Positions 52,420 through 60,187 of a DNA stretch of 64,000 nucleotides are shown here, piece by piece (the first letter of the stretch is position 1; every line of letters begins with the position of its first letter). Below the pieces are notes generated by a model that searched no databases, was not told the DNA's origin, and saw only the letters and a list, made by a program, of their open reading frames with translations. Made by a program: the position numbers and the translations under genes. Source of the stretch: Pseudoflavonifractor_A sp022772585. Lineage in GTDB: Bacteria > Bacillota > Clostridia > Oscillospirales > Oscillospiraceae. The stretch is taken from contig NZ_JBQHUB010000011.1 in the NCBI RefSeq assembly GCF_052065415.1, positions 15,123 to 79,122 of the forward strand, read 5' to 3'.

Positions 52420-53145
52420 TCAGGTATACAGGCCAGCCTCGCACAGACCGCACTTCAGTCCAAAGGACACTGCCGTCTGTCTGGTCTCGTATTCGATCTT
52501 CATCTCCAGCACACCGTTCAAATTCACATGGAAATCCACCGGCTCCTGATCCTGGCTCATCTCAGGCGAGGTATAGAGCAGCTTGCCGTCTCCATAAACA
52601 CGGAACACACCTGTAAGCTGGCTCGCGCTGTCCAGCTGCCTGCGGGCCAGAGTGCCGGCAAACGCGGAGTATTGACCGTTGAGCTTATAGACCGCGTTAA
52701 AGCTGCGATCCATCAGGATGGCCCCATAATGCGTGTCCCCAAGGTTGTCAGTCACATCCTGAGGTTTGTTCAGGATGCGCTCTGCATTCTGGCTTGAAAT
52801 ACTGAAATAGTCCATATCCTTCAGATAGACAGAGGGGGTGTCGGAGGCGTGCTTGCCCAGATAGGCGCTCTGGGTGGCGGCATCATAGTACACCGGCTTG
52901 CCCACGGCCTCAGCCACCGCCCGGAGGGGCAGGTAGGTGCTGCCGTTGTACACGATGGCCTCCACCGGCTGGCCGTTGGCGTCGGTGGGATTGAATTTCG
53001 CGTCGTCCAGATAGATGTCGATGCCGGTATAGACCTTGATGGTCTTGGCGGCCAGGGCGGCCCCGGCGGGGGTGGCCAGGGCAAAGATCAGGACAGCGGC
53101 GAGGAAGCCGGTGAGGAAGCCCCGGATATTGTGCGTGCGTTTCAT
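52420..53145 (-). CDS. Exported stalk-domain protein, paralogue 1 (copper amine oxidase N-like plus NPCBM-like)
   Basis: The 241-aa protein has a signal peptide (cleavage near AGAALAA) and a copper-amine-oxidase-N/stalk domain (VYTGIDIYLDDAKFNPTDAN, then GSTYLPLRAVAEAVGKPVYY). Its C-terminal half (AVYKLNGQYSAFAGTLARRQ, GVFRVYGDGKLLYTSPEMSQ) resembles the NPCBM/NEW2 galactose-binding-like domain. It is probably cell-surface bound and binds glycans. A closely related gene lies 256 bp upstream; the N-terminal halves are almost identical while the C-terminal halves differ. Confidence 0.75.
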   Translation of the reverse strand: MKRTHNIRGFLTGFLAAVLIFALATPAGAALAAKTIKVYTGIDIYLDDAKFNPTDANGQPVEAIVYNGSTYLPLRAVAEAVGKPVYYDAATQSAYLGKHASDTPSVYLKDMDYFSISSQNAERILNKPQDVTDNLGDTHYGAILMDRSFNAVYKLNGQYSAFAGTLARRQLDSASQLTGVFRVYGDGKLLYTSPEMSQDQEPVDFHVNLNGVLEMKIEYETRQTAVSFGLKCGLCEAGLYT

Positions 53146-53344
53146 GGTTCATCTCTCCTTTTTGTTTTGGTTCCCACTGCGGCAGCGGCAGGGGAGCGCG
53201 CCTGCCCCCGGCGTGCTGCCGCATTTTTTGCTTTCCGCCCCCATTATAGCGCATATAATTTCCAAATGCAACCATTTTCGTGCATCAAGCCCTGTTTCCG
53301 GTGAAGCAGGGCTTTTTCTGTTCTTCTTTTCCGTCCGCGGGCAA

Positions 53345-53382
53345 AAAATCCCCGGAGCGCCGTTTCAGCGCTCCGGGGATCC
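53345..53382 (-). terminator. Terminator after the second stalk-domain gene
   Basis: Same hairpin as at 52364-52400 (AATCCCCGGAGCGC with its complement), so the gene and terminator were duplicated together. Confidence 0.8.
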
Positions 53383-53401
53383 GGGTCAAAGGCAGGAAGG
53401 A

Positions 53402-54109
53402 TCAGGTATACAGGCCAGCCTCGCACAGGTAGCAGTTCTGCATGTTATAATAACTGGTCTCATACTCAATCTTCATCTCCAGCACGCCGGTCAGATTCAC
53501 ATGGAAATCCACCGGCTCCTGATCCTTGGTCATCTCAGGAGAGCTGTAGAGCAGCTTTCCGTCACCATAGACGCGGAACACTCCCTTATTGTTAGAGGCG
53601 CTGTCCTGCTGGGCGCGGGTCAGGACGCCAGTAAAGGCTGAATACTGGCCGTTGAGCTTATAGACCGCATCAAAGTTGTATCCCACCACGATGGCCTCAT
53701 GGTGAGCAGCCCCCAGATTGTCCGTCACATCCACCGGATTTTTCAGACGGTATCCTGCAGTATCTGTGGAAACACTGAAATAGTCCATATCCTTCAGATA
53801 GACAGAGGGGGTGTTGGAGGCGTGCTTGCCCAGATAGGCGCTCTGGGTGGCGGCGTCATAGTACACCGGCTTGCCCACGGCCTCAGCCACCGCCCGGAGG
53901 GGCAGGTAGGTGCTGCCGTTGTACACGATGGCCTCCACCGGCTGGCCGTTGGCGTCGGTGGGTTTGAATTTCGCGTCGTCCAGATAGATGTCGATGCCGG
54001 TATAGACCTTGATGGTCTTGGCGGCCAGGGCGGCCCCGGCGGGGGTGGCCAGTGCGAAGATCAGGGCGCTGCACAGAGCGCCTGCCAGAAAGGTACGGAC
54101 ATTTTTCAT
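53402..54109 (-). CDS. Exported stalk-domain protein, paralogue 2
   Basis: The 235-aa protein starts MKNVRTFLAGALCSALIFAL, with a signal peptide, the same stalk domain as its neighbour (VYTGIDIYLDDAKFKPTDAN) and a related NPCBM-like half (AVYKLNGQYSAFTGVLTRAQ) ending in LCEAGLYT, which both share. A longer frame upstream to 54475 is not used because it runs over the ferritin-like gene. The pair comes from a tandem duplication. Confidence 0.75.
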   Translation of the reverse strand: MKNVRTFLAGALCSALIFALATPAGAALAAKTIKVYTGIDIYLDDAKFKPTDANGQPVEAIVYNGSTYLPLRAVAEAVGKPVYYDAATQSAYLGKHASNTPSVYLKDMDYFSVSTDTAGYRLKNPVDVTDNLGAAHHEAIVVGYNFDAVYKLNGQYSAFTGVLTRAQQDSASNNKGVFRVYGDGKLLYSSPEMTKDQEPVDFHVNLTGVLEMKIEYETSYYNMQNCYLCEAGLYT

Positions 54110-54227
54110 CGCGGGATTCTCCTTCTCTTTTGAATTTCCGCGGAGCCCGGGAGAGTAAAGGAGCGGGCCCGGCCGCCGCATTTTGTATGGCTTTTTTATT
54201 ATACTGCATTTTATTTCGGATGTCCAA

Positions 54228-54767
54228 CTAAATATGCTCCCCGCCCGATCCGGACACAAACTGCCGCCGCAGGCATTCGAAGGCCTCCACATGAAGCCGC
54301 TCGTCCAGGAGGATGCGCCGCAGGTTGGCCCGGATGTTCTCGTCCCCAATCCAGCGCAGCTGGCTCTCATATTTGCGGATGGCGGCCTGCTCGCCGCGGA
54401 TAGCCTCCTGCAATAAGGGTCCCAGCTTCCGGACATACTGGTTGTACTCGGGGCTCCACCACATCCGCCGCCCACGCTGTACGCTCCACAGCCGGGGATC
54501 GGCCCCCAGCTGCAATGCCAGTGTCCCGAAGATCTCCATATGGTGCATCTCCACGATGCTCACCTCATGAAACAGCGCCGCCGCCTCGGGCACGCCGGTG
54601 GTGACCAGGTGGTTATAAAAGTAGAGCGATACCGCCGACATCTCGGACACCACCCCGCCCATGTTGCTGAGCATGGCCCGGGCATACCGCCCGTCCCGGC
54701 CCTGGGCCCGCACCTCCGGATATGGCTCCGGCGACCGGCAGGGGCCGCCGCATGGTACGATCTCCAT
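54228..54767 (-). CDS. Ferritin-like diiron protein (rubrerythrin/CotJC-related)
   Basis: The 179-aa protein forms a four-helix bundle with carboxylate and histidine ligands spaced as in ferritin-like proteins: VVSEMSAVSLYFYNHL, HEVSIVEMHHMEIFGTL, IRGEQAAIRKYESQLRW and ILLDERLHVEAFECL. It may be a peroxide-consuming or manganese-catalase/spore-coat-like protein. It is divergent from hemolysin III, and the 200-bp spacer carries a promoter for the latter. Confidence 0.75.
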   Translation of the reverse strand: MEIVPCGGPCRSPEPYPEVRAQGRDGRYARAMLSNMGGVVSEMSAVSLYFYNHLVTTGVPEAAALFHEVSIVEMHHMEIFGTLALQLGADPRLWSVQRGRRMWWSPEYNQYVRKLGPLLQEAIRGEQAAIRKYESQLRWIGDENIRANLRRILLDERLHVEAFECLRRQFVSGSGGEHI

Positions 54768-54888
54768 CTTCCCACGCTCCTTTCCCGCGTTGTTTTCCCT
54801 CCACTCTATGCACTGCCGTCCCCTGCTATCCCTGTGAGATCCGTAAAAAATTGTAATCTAATTTTAATAATTATATCTTTTTATTCTG

Positions 54889-54918
54889 TTGACTATATCT
54901 AGTCATGAGTGGTATACT
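54889..54918 (+). promoter_or_regulatory. Promoter of the hemolysin III gene
   Basis: TTGACT is separated by 18 bp from TATACT in an AT-rich spacer. Confidence 0.6.
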
Positions 54919-54963
54919 AAGAGCAGCCAAAGGGCAAATCCATTTCAATGTCAGGTGACTGCT

Positions 54964-55725
54964 ATGAACTGTGAACACACGCTTCCCGCCCGCTCCGGCG
55001 ATCTCTATTATCATCCCCGGCCCCGGAAGGACCGGGCTCACAGGCTGGCCCACGAAAAGGGCCGGGACCCCTATGACGGGCTGCGGCCCTGGTCGGCCAT
55101 CACCCACGGCATCGGGGCGGTCCTGGCCGTCATCGGCACCGCTGCCCTGCTGCTGCGGTGCTTCCGGCTGGGGCTGGACGGATGGCATATGGCCTCCTTC
55201 CTGATCTACGGGCTGTCTATGGTGGGGCTGTACACGGCAAGCACCCTCTACCACTGCCTCAACACCGGCGTGAAGGGCCGCATCGCCCTGCGCAAGTATG
55301 ACCACAGCTCCATCTGCTTCCTCATCGCCGGGTCTTATACTCCGATTTGTCTGGTTCCCCTGCGGACCTGCGGCGCCTGGGGCTGGACGCTGGTGACCGT
55401 GATCTGGCTGCTGGCCGCCGCCGGGCTTGTGCTGGCCCTGTGCTGGATCACCGCCCCCCGCTGGGTCTCCGCCGGGCTCTACCTCTTCATGGGATGGCTG
55501 GCAGTCATCGCCCTCTATCCCCTGCTGCGGGTCCTCCCCGCTGCCGGCTTCTTCTGGCTGCTGGCGGGCGGCGTGCTGTACACCGTGGGCGGCATACTCT
55601 ACGCCGTCAAATGGCCGGGCCGGAACAATCCCCGCTTCGGCTGCCACGAGATCTTCCACGTCTTTATCCTGCTGGGCAGCGTCTGTCACTTTGTCCTGAT
55701 GTACCACGTGGTGGCTTTTCTGTGA
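54964..55725 (+). CDS. Hemolysin III family (PAQR-type) membrane protein
   Basis: The 253-aa protein has seven membrane segments and the family motifs: WSAITHGIGAVLAVIGTAAL, SMVGLYTASTLYHCLNT, RKYDHSSICFLIAGSYTPIC and CHEIFHVFILLGSVCHF. The conserved histidines and aspartate form a metal site in the PAQR/hemolysin III group. The first 35 residues are a hydrophilic extension. Biological role in bacteria is uncertain. Confidence 0.88.
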   Translation: MNCEHTLPARSGDLYYHPRPRKDRAHRLAHEKGRDPYDGLRPWSAITHGIGAVLAVIGTAALLLRCFRLGLDGWHMASFLIYGLSMVGLYTASTLYHCLNTGVKGRIALRKYDHSSICFLIAGSYTPICLVPLRTCGAWGWTLVTVIWLLAAAGLVLALCWITAPRWVSAGLYLFMGWLAVIALYPLLRVLPAAGFFWLLAGGVLYTVGGILYAVKWPGRNNPRFGCHEIFHVFILLGSVCHFVLMYHVVAFL

Positions 55726-55737
55726 TCCACACAAGAA

Positions 55738-55772
55738 CGCCCCCGCCGGGCACAGCCCGGCGGGGGCGTTTC
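55738..55772 (+). terminator. Terminator after the hemolysin III gene
   Basis: ACGCCCCCGCCGGG and CCCGGCGGGGGCGT form the stem around a short loop, followed by TTCC. Confidence 0.75.
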
Positions 55773-55843
55773 CGTGTCTGGGCACGGTGGACAGGAACAG
55801 GGCGGTGTGATACAATAGAGCATCATTTGGAATGGAGGAGCGC

Positions 55844-56707
55844 ATGGAACTGACACACATCAACGACTGCTATACCCTGAACAACGGGGTGCGCATCCCC
55901 TGCGTGGCCTTCGGCACCTACAAGGCGGCGGACGGAAAAAGCGCGGAGATCATCCGCACCGCCATCCAGGCGGGCTACCGCAGCTTCGACACGGCCTCCT
56001 TCTACGGCACCGAGCCCTATCTGGCCCAGGCCGTCCGGGAGAGCGGAGTGCCCCGCTCCGACTTTTTCTACACCTCCAAGGTCTGGAAGGCTGAGATGGG
56101 CTATCATCAGACGCTGGAGGCCTTCCGGCGCACCCTGGACAACCTGGAGACCGACTATCTGGACCTGTACCTCATCCACTGGCCCCTGCCCGCCCCGGAC
56201 TGCCGGGACTGGCAGGCCCTGGACCTGGAGACCTGGCGCGCCATGGAAGAGCTCTATGCCGCCGGGAAGGTCCGGGCCATCGGCGTGAGCAACTTCCTGC
56301 CCCACCATATCGAGAACCTTCTGGAGCATGGCTCCGTTCCCCCGGCGGTGGACCAGCTGGAATTCCACCCCGGCCACACCCAGGAGGCGGCGGTGCGCTA
56401 CTGTCAGGCCCACGGCATCCGGGTGCAGGCCTGGAGCCCCATAGGCCGCTCCCGGGTGCTGGAGGACCCCCTGATCCTGGAGCTGGCCGCCAAATACCGG
56501 GTCTCCCCCGCCCGCATCTGCCTGCGCTACGCGGTGGAGAAGGGCGTGATCCCGCTGCCCAAATCCTCCTCCCTGCCGCGCATGAAGGAGAATCAGGACC
56601 TGTTCTCCTTCTCCCTGTCCGCCGGGGACCTGCACCGGCTGGACACCATGCCCCCCGTTGGCTGGTCGGGCGAGCACCCCGACCGGGAACGGGTCTATTT
56701 GAACTGA
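55844..56707 (+). CDS. Aldo/keto reductase
   Basis: The ATG follows GGAGGAGCGC. The 287-aa protein has the AKR barrel motifs: GYRSFDTASFYGTEP (catalytic D and Y), DLYLIHWPLPAPD with the catalytic histidine, IGVSNFLPHHIENLL, QLEFHPGHTQEAAV and IPLPKSSSLPRMKEN near the cofactor. It should reduce carbonyls with NADPH. It is 15 bp upstream of a beta-hydroxyacid dehydrogenase, and the pair probably works in one pathway, unknown. Confidence 0.9.
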   Translation: MELTHINDCYTLNNGVRIPCVAFGTYKAADGKSAEIIRTAIQAGYRSFDTASFYGTEPYLAQAVRESGVPRSDFFYTSKVWKAEMGYHQTLEAFRRTLDNLETDYLDLYLIHWPLPAPDCRDWQALDLETWRAMEELYAAGKVRAIGVSNFLPHHIENLLEHGSVPPAVDQLEFHPGHTQEAAVRYCQAHGIRVQAWSPIGRSRVLEDPLILELAAKYRVSPARICLRYAVEKGVIPLPKSSSLPRMKENQDLFSFSLSAGDLHRLDTMPPVGWSGEHPDRERVYLN

Positions 56708-56722
56708 GAAAGGATGATCCCA

Positions 56723-57592
56723 ATGGAACACGTCGCATGGATCGGAGCGGGCGTCATGGGCAAGCCCATGGCAGGCCATCTGGCCGCCCACGGCTACCCC
56801 GTCTCCGTCTACACCCGCCGGTATGAGACTCTCTCCGGCGTGGAGGAGCAGTACGGCCTTTGTCCCTGCCGCACCATCGCCCAGGCGGTAGAGGGCGCCA
56901 AATACATCTTTGTCATGGTGGGCTATCCCCGGGACGTGGAGGAGGTCTTTACCTCCCCCGACGGCATCCTGGCCCACGCCGCCCCCGGCGCCCTGGTCAT
57001 CGACATGACCACCTCCTCCCCCGCCCTGGCCCAGAAGCTCTATGAACTGGGGAAGGCCAGGGGCGTCCGGGTCATGGACGCTCCCGTCTCCGGCGGCGAC
57101 AGCGGCGCCCGGAACGCCACCCTCTCCATCATGGCCGGCGGCGACCGGGCCGACTTTGACGAGGCCGCGCCCCTTTTCGCCTGCATGGGCAAGAGCGTCC
57201 ACTACATGGGCCCCGCCGGCTTCGGCCAGCACACCAAGGCCGCCAACCAGATCGCCGTGGCCGGGGCTACCGCCGCCTATACCGAAGCGCTGGTCTACGC
57301 CCGGACGGTGGGTCTGGACTGCCAGGCCATGCTGGACGCCATCGGCGGCGGCGCGGCCGGCTCGTGGCAGATCGCCAGCATGGCCCCCCGGGTCCTGAAG
57401 GGAGATCTGGCCCCCGGCTTCTTTATCAAGCACTTCATCAAGGACATGAAGATCATTCAGGAGGAGTGCGCCCGGCGGGGCGTGGAGCTGGAGGCCCTGA
57501 ACACCGTCTGCTCCCTCTACGAGCAGATGGCGGCCGACGGGCTGGAAAACGACGGCACCCAGGCTCTCATCAAATATTATGACCAGCACTGA
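56723..57592 (+). CDS. 3-hydroxyisobutyrate dehydrogenase-family oxidoreductase
   Basis: The ATG follows AAAGGATGATCCCA. The 289-aa protein starts with IGAGVMGKPMAGHLAAHGY, has DAPVSGGDSGARNATLSIMA (substrate motif), GPAGFGQHTKAANQIAVAG with the catalytic lysine, and GFFIKHFIKDMKII. It belongs to the beta-hydroxyacid dehydrogenases that include tartronate semialdehyde reductase. It is co-transcribed with the aldo/keto reductase. Confidence 0.9.
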   Translation: MEHVAWIGAGVMGKPMAGHLAAHGYPVSVYTRRYETLSGVEEQYGLCPCRTIAQAVEGAKYIFVMVGYPRDVEEVFTSPDGILAHAAPGALVIDMTTSSPALAQKLYELGKARGVRVMDAPVSGGDSGARNATLSIMAGGDRADFDEAAPLFACMGKSVHYMGPAGFGQHTKAANQIAVAGATAAYTEALVYARTVGLDCQAMLDAIGGGAAGSWQIASMAPRVLKGDLAPGFFIKHFIKDMKIIQEECARRGVELEALNTVCSLYEQMAADGLENDGTQALIKYYDQH

Positions 57593-57593
57593 G

Positions 57594-57628
57594 CAAAAAA
57601 GTCCGGCCTATTGGCCGGACTTTTTTGC
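57594..57628. terminator. Terminator after the reductase pair
   Basis: AAAAAAGTCCGGCC pairs with GGCCGGACTTTTTT around a five-base loop. It lies between convergent genes. Confidence 0.88.
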
Positions 57629-57646
57629 TCACGGACGCGGAGACTG

Positions 57647-58423
57647 TTATGCCCCCGGCATACCGAAGGAGCAAAACTCTTCCCGGCTGCCCCGGAACAC
57701 ATTCAGGTCTATGAGGGGCTGGTGGCCGTCATAGCCCTCCAGCCGGGCGGTATGGCTGTACTGCCAGAAATCCCAGTCGTGGAGCATGGGTGCCACAACA
57801 GGACTGCTGATCCACAGGGGATAGTCCCGGTACTCCCGGCCCGACAGGTAGAGCTGCCAGGAGCGGTAGGTGGCGTACAGGATGGGCTTGACGCCGTAGC
57901 ACTCCTCCAGCCGCTCCAGCAGGGGGTCCAGAATGGCCTTCACCCGCTCCGCCCCGGCGGGCTCCTCCAGATAGGGGCCATAAAACTCGATATCTACCAC
58001 CGGCGGCAGGGCCCCGGGCGTCACGGGCACGGCGGCAATGAAATTCTCCGCCTGCCCCTCGCCGGGACTGTCATAGCTGAAAAAGTGGTACGCACCGGGC
58101 CGGATGCCGGCGGCCTGGGCGCCTGCCCAGTTCTCTGCAAAACGCACGTCCCGCAGCCCGCTGCCCTCGGAAGCCTTGATGAACGCGAAGTCCACCCCCT
58201 GCTCCGCCAGAACCGGCCAGTCTATCTGTCCCTGATAGGTGGACACATCCACGCCAAAGACCTGCCACTCCTCCGGGTCCGCCTCATGGGGCATGAGGAT
58301 CAGCCCCCGCCAGCGCAGAAAGGCCAGGGCCAGCGCTGCCAGTACCGCCAGCACCGCCGCCAGCAGCAGAAGGCGGCCCAGTATGCGAATGATGGCTCTG
58401 ATGGTCTTCACAACTCTTATCAC
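57647..58423 (-). CDS. GH25 lysozyme-like muramidase, membrane-anchored
   Basis: The 258-aa protein has an N-terminal membrane anchor (about 14-37) and a GH25 domain: FGVDVSTYQGQIDWPVLAEQ, FAFIKASEGSGLRD, GAYHFFSYDSPGEGQAENFI and PPVVDIEFYGPY with the catalytic acids. The enzyme cleaves the glycan strand of peptidoglycan. The start is a GTG; a second GTG four codons on is possible. No obvious partner genes. Confidence 0.85.
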   Translation of the reverse strand: MIRVVKTIRAIIRILGRLLLLAAVLAVLAALALAFLRWRGLILMPHEADPEEWQVFGVDVSTYQGQIDWPVLAEQGVDFAFIKASEGSGLRDVRFAENWAGAQAAGIRPGAYHFFSYDSPGEGQAENFIAAVPVTPGALPPVVDIEFYGPYLEEPAGAERVKAILDPLLERLEECYGVKPILYATYRSWQLYLSGREYRDYPLWISSPVVAPMLHDWDFWQYSHTARLEGYDGHQPLIDLNVFRGSREEFCSFGMPGA

Positions 58424-58537
58424 ACCTTATCCCTGGATAGCGCGGCCAGCTCCGTGCCGGTAAACCGCCTTGTGATCGCTTCAGCAGACACTATCATAAT
58501 GCCCCGTTACAGCTTTGGCAACCCCCCATAACAGAGA

Positions 58538-58572
58538 AACCGCCCGGGAAAGATCCCCGGACGGTTTTTTCA
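58538..58572. terminator. Terminator after the Fur-family gene
   Basis: AAACCGCCCGGG and CCCGGACGGTTT (one mismatch) form a hairpin with T runs on both sides. Confidence 0.7.
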
Positions 58573-58599
58573 ACCCATATTTTGACGGTCTCCGCCGGC

Positions 58600-58983
58600 T
58601 CAGTGGGCAGTCCTGCAGCAGGCGCACAGGCCGCGGAACAGAAGCTCATGCTCCCTGATCTGGTGTCCACTGTGCTCCAGCGCCTCGTGATCCAACTTCT
58701 CATAATAGGGAATATCCACATCATATACCCGCCCGCACCGGTCACACTGGAAGTGACAGTGGGGCTCCGTGTCGCCGTCATAGCGCTCCACCGGGAAGGC
58801 CAGCCGCCGTATGCGCCCCTCATCCGCCATCAGATTCAGATTGCGGTATACTGTTCCAAGGCTCAGGTTGGGGTTGTCCGGCTTGAGCCACTGATACACC
58901 ATCTCCGCCGTGGGGTGCTCCGAAGTACCTATGAGCGTTTCATAGATCAGTTCACGCTGGCGGGAATAACGTTTGCCGTTCAT
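58600..58983 (-). CDS. Fur/PerR-family transcriptional regulator
   Basis: The start MNGKRYSRQRELIYETLIGT, after GAGGTG, is preferred. The 127-aa protein has the Fur winged helix (LSLGTVYRNLNLMADEGRIR), the metal segment HCHFQCDRCGRVYDVDIP and C-terminal CACC, giving the structural zinc CxxC...CxxC. The layout and nearby rubrerythrin gene favour PerR, a peroxide sensor. A 15-bp box upstream suggests autoregulation. Confidence 0.85.
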   Translation of the reverse strand: MNGKRYSRQRELIYETLIGTSEHPTAEMVYQWLKPDNPNLSLGTVYRNLNLMADEGRIRRLAFPVERYDGDTEPHCHFQCDRCGRVYDVDIPYYEKLDHEALEHSGHQIREHELLFRGLCACCRTAH

Positions 58984-59005
58984 GGTACACCTCACTTTTA
59001 ATCAG

Positions 59006-59020
59006 TAACTATTATTGTTA
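59006..59020. promoter_or_regulatory. Candidate Per/Fur box
   Basis: TAACTATTATTGTTA is a 7-1-7 near-palindrome (six of seven arm bases match) 22 bp upstream of the Fur-family start. Confidence 0.6.
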
Positions 59021-59152
59021 TTAATATATCAGTCTTTCCTCTTTTTTTCAAGAGCTTTCAGTAAAATTTTTTATGGCGTATTTTCCGGCGAAGCGTCCAT
59101 ACTATGGGACGGATGGAGATTCCGACATCACAATCACTTAGGAGGCTTTGGA

Positions 59153-59530
59153 ATGAGACGAATCCTGAGCACGCTCTGTCTGACCCTGGCCTTGGCGCTG
59201 ACCGCGGCGGGCTGCGGCGCCAGCAATGCGCCCCAGAACACCGCCACGCCCAGCGGGACTCCCGGCACCACCGTCAGCCCCAGTCCTACACTGAATCCCA
59301 GCCATTCCCCCGCGCCCAACCCCACGCTGAGCCCCAGCCCTTCGATCCATCCCAACAACACCACAGCTCCCGACCAGACCAACAATCCGGTGGGTGATGT
59401 GGCCGGCGGTGTGGGCAACGCTGCCGGGGACGTGGCCCGCGGGGCGGGCGACATGGTCCGCGACGCGGCCAACGGCGTGGGCGACGCCGCCCGTGATATC
59501 GGAAACGGCGTCCGCCAGGCGGCCCGGTAA
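59153..59530 (+). CDS. Hypothetical lipoprotein with low-complexity glycine/alanine repeats
   Basis: The ATG follows TAGGAGGCTTTGGA. The 125-aa protein has a lipoprotein signal ending LTAAGC, a long Pro/Ser/Thr/Asn linker (PSPTLNPSHSPAPNP) and a C-terminal region of repeated GDVA/GDAAR-type units (GNAAGDVARGAGDMVRD). It should be anchored outside the membrane. No function is evident. It is divergent from the Fur-family gene and ends in a strong terminator. Confidence 0.65.
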   Translation: MRRILSTLCLTLALALTAAGCGASNAPQNTATPSGTPGTTVSPSPTLNPSHSPAPNPTLSPSPSIHPNNTTAPDQTNNPVGDVAGGVGNAAGDVARGAGDMVRDAANGVGDAARDIGNGVRQAAR

Positions 59531-59534
59531 AGAA

Positions 59535-59568
59535 AAGAGGTGTGGATCGCTCCACACCTCTTTTTCTC
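59535..59568. terminator. Terminator between the lipoprotein and rubrerythrin genes
   Basis: AAAGAGGTGTGG pairs with CCACACCTCTTT around a short loop, followed by TTC. It serves convergent genes. Confidence 0.85.
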
Positions 59569-59591
59569 TTTCTCCCGTTCCGGGAGCGGAA

Positions 59592-60125
59592 TCAATAATT
59601 CTTGGACTGCAGCTCAAAGTAGGCCTGGGGATGGGCGCACACGGGGCAGACGCCGGGGGCCTCCTTGCCCACATGCAGATGGCCGCAGTTGCGGCACTTC
59701 CATACGTACACGTCGCCCTTCTGGAAGACCTGGCCGTCCTCCAGATTCTTGAGCAGGGCACGGTAGCGCTCCTCATGCTCCTTCTCGATCTTGCCCACGC
59801 CCTCGAACAGGAAGGCCAGACGGGCGAAGCCCTCCTCCCGGGCGGTCTCGGCCATCTCCCGGTACATCTGGGTCCATTCCTCGTTCTCACCGGCGGCAGC
59901 GGCGAGCAGGTTGGCGGCGGTGTCACCGATGCCGGAGAGTTCCTTGAACCACAGCTTGGCGTGCTCCTTCTCATTGCCGGCAGTCTCCTCAAAGATGGCC
60001 GCGATCTGCTCGTAGCCCTCCTTCTTGGCCTTGCTGGCAAAATAGCTGTACTTGTTGCGGGCCATGCTCTCGCCTGCAAACGCCTTCCACAGATTGGCCT
60101 CGGTCTTGCTTCCCTTGAGTTCCAT
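59592..60125 (-). CDS. rbr: Rubrerythrin
   Basis: The 177-aa protein has the diiron four-helix bundle (AFAGESMARNKYSYFASKAK, FEETAGNEKEHAKLWFKEL, FEGVGKIEKEHEERYRAL) and a C-terminal rubredoxin-like domain (WKCRNCGHLHVGKEAPGVCP, VCAHP). It reduces hydrogen peroxide in anaerobes. The PerR-type regulator at 58600 is close by and is a likely controller. Confidence 0.95.
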   Translation of the reverse strand: MELKGSKTEANLWKAFAGESMARNKYSYFASKAKKEGYEQIAAIFEETAGNEKEHAKLWFKELSGIGDTAANLLAAAAGENEEWTQMYREMAETAREEGFARLAFLFEGVGKIEKEHEERYRALLKNLEDGQVFQKGDVYVWKCRNCGHLHVGKEAPGVCPVCAHPQAYFELQSKNY

Positions 60126-60187
60126 ACGAGATCATCCTTTCTATGTTTGCTTTTATTTCTGCTCGCCTTTGGGCGCACAGATCCTGT

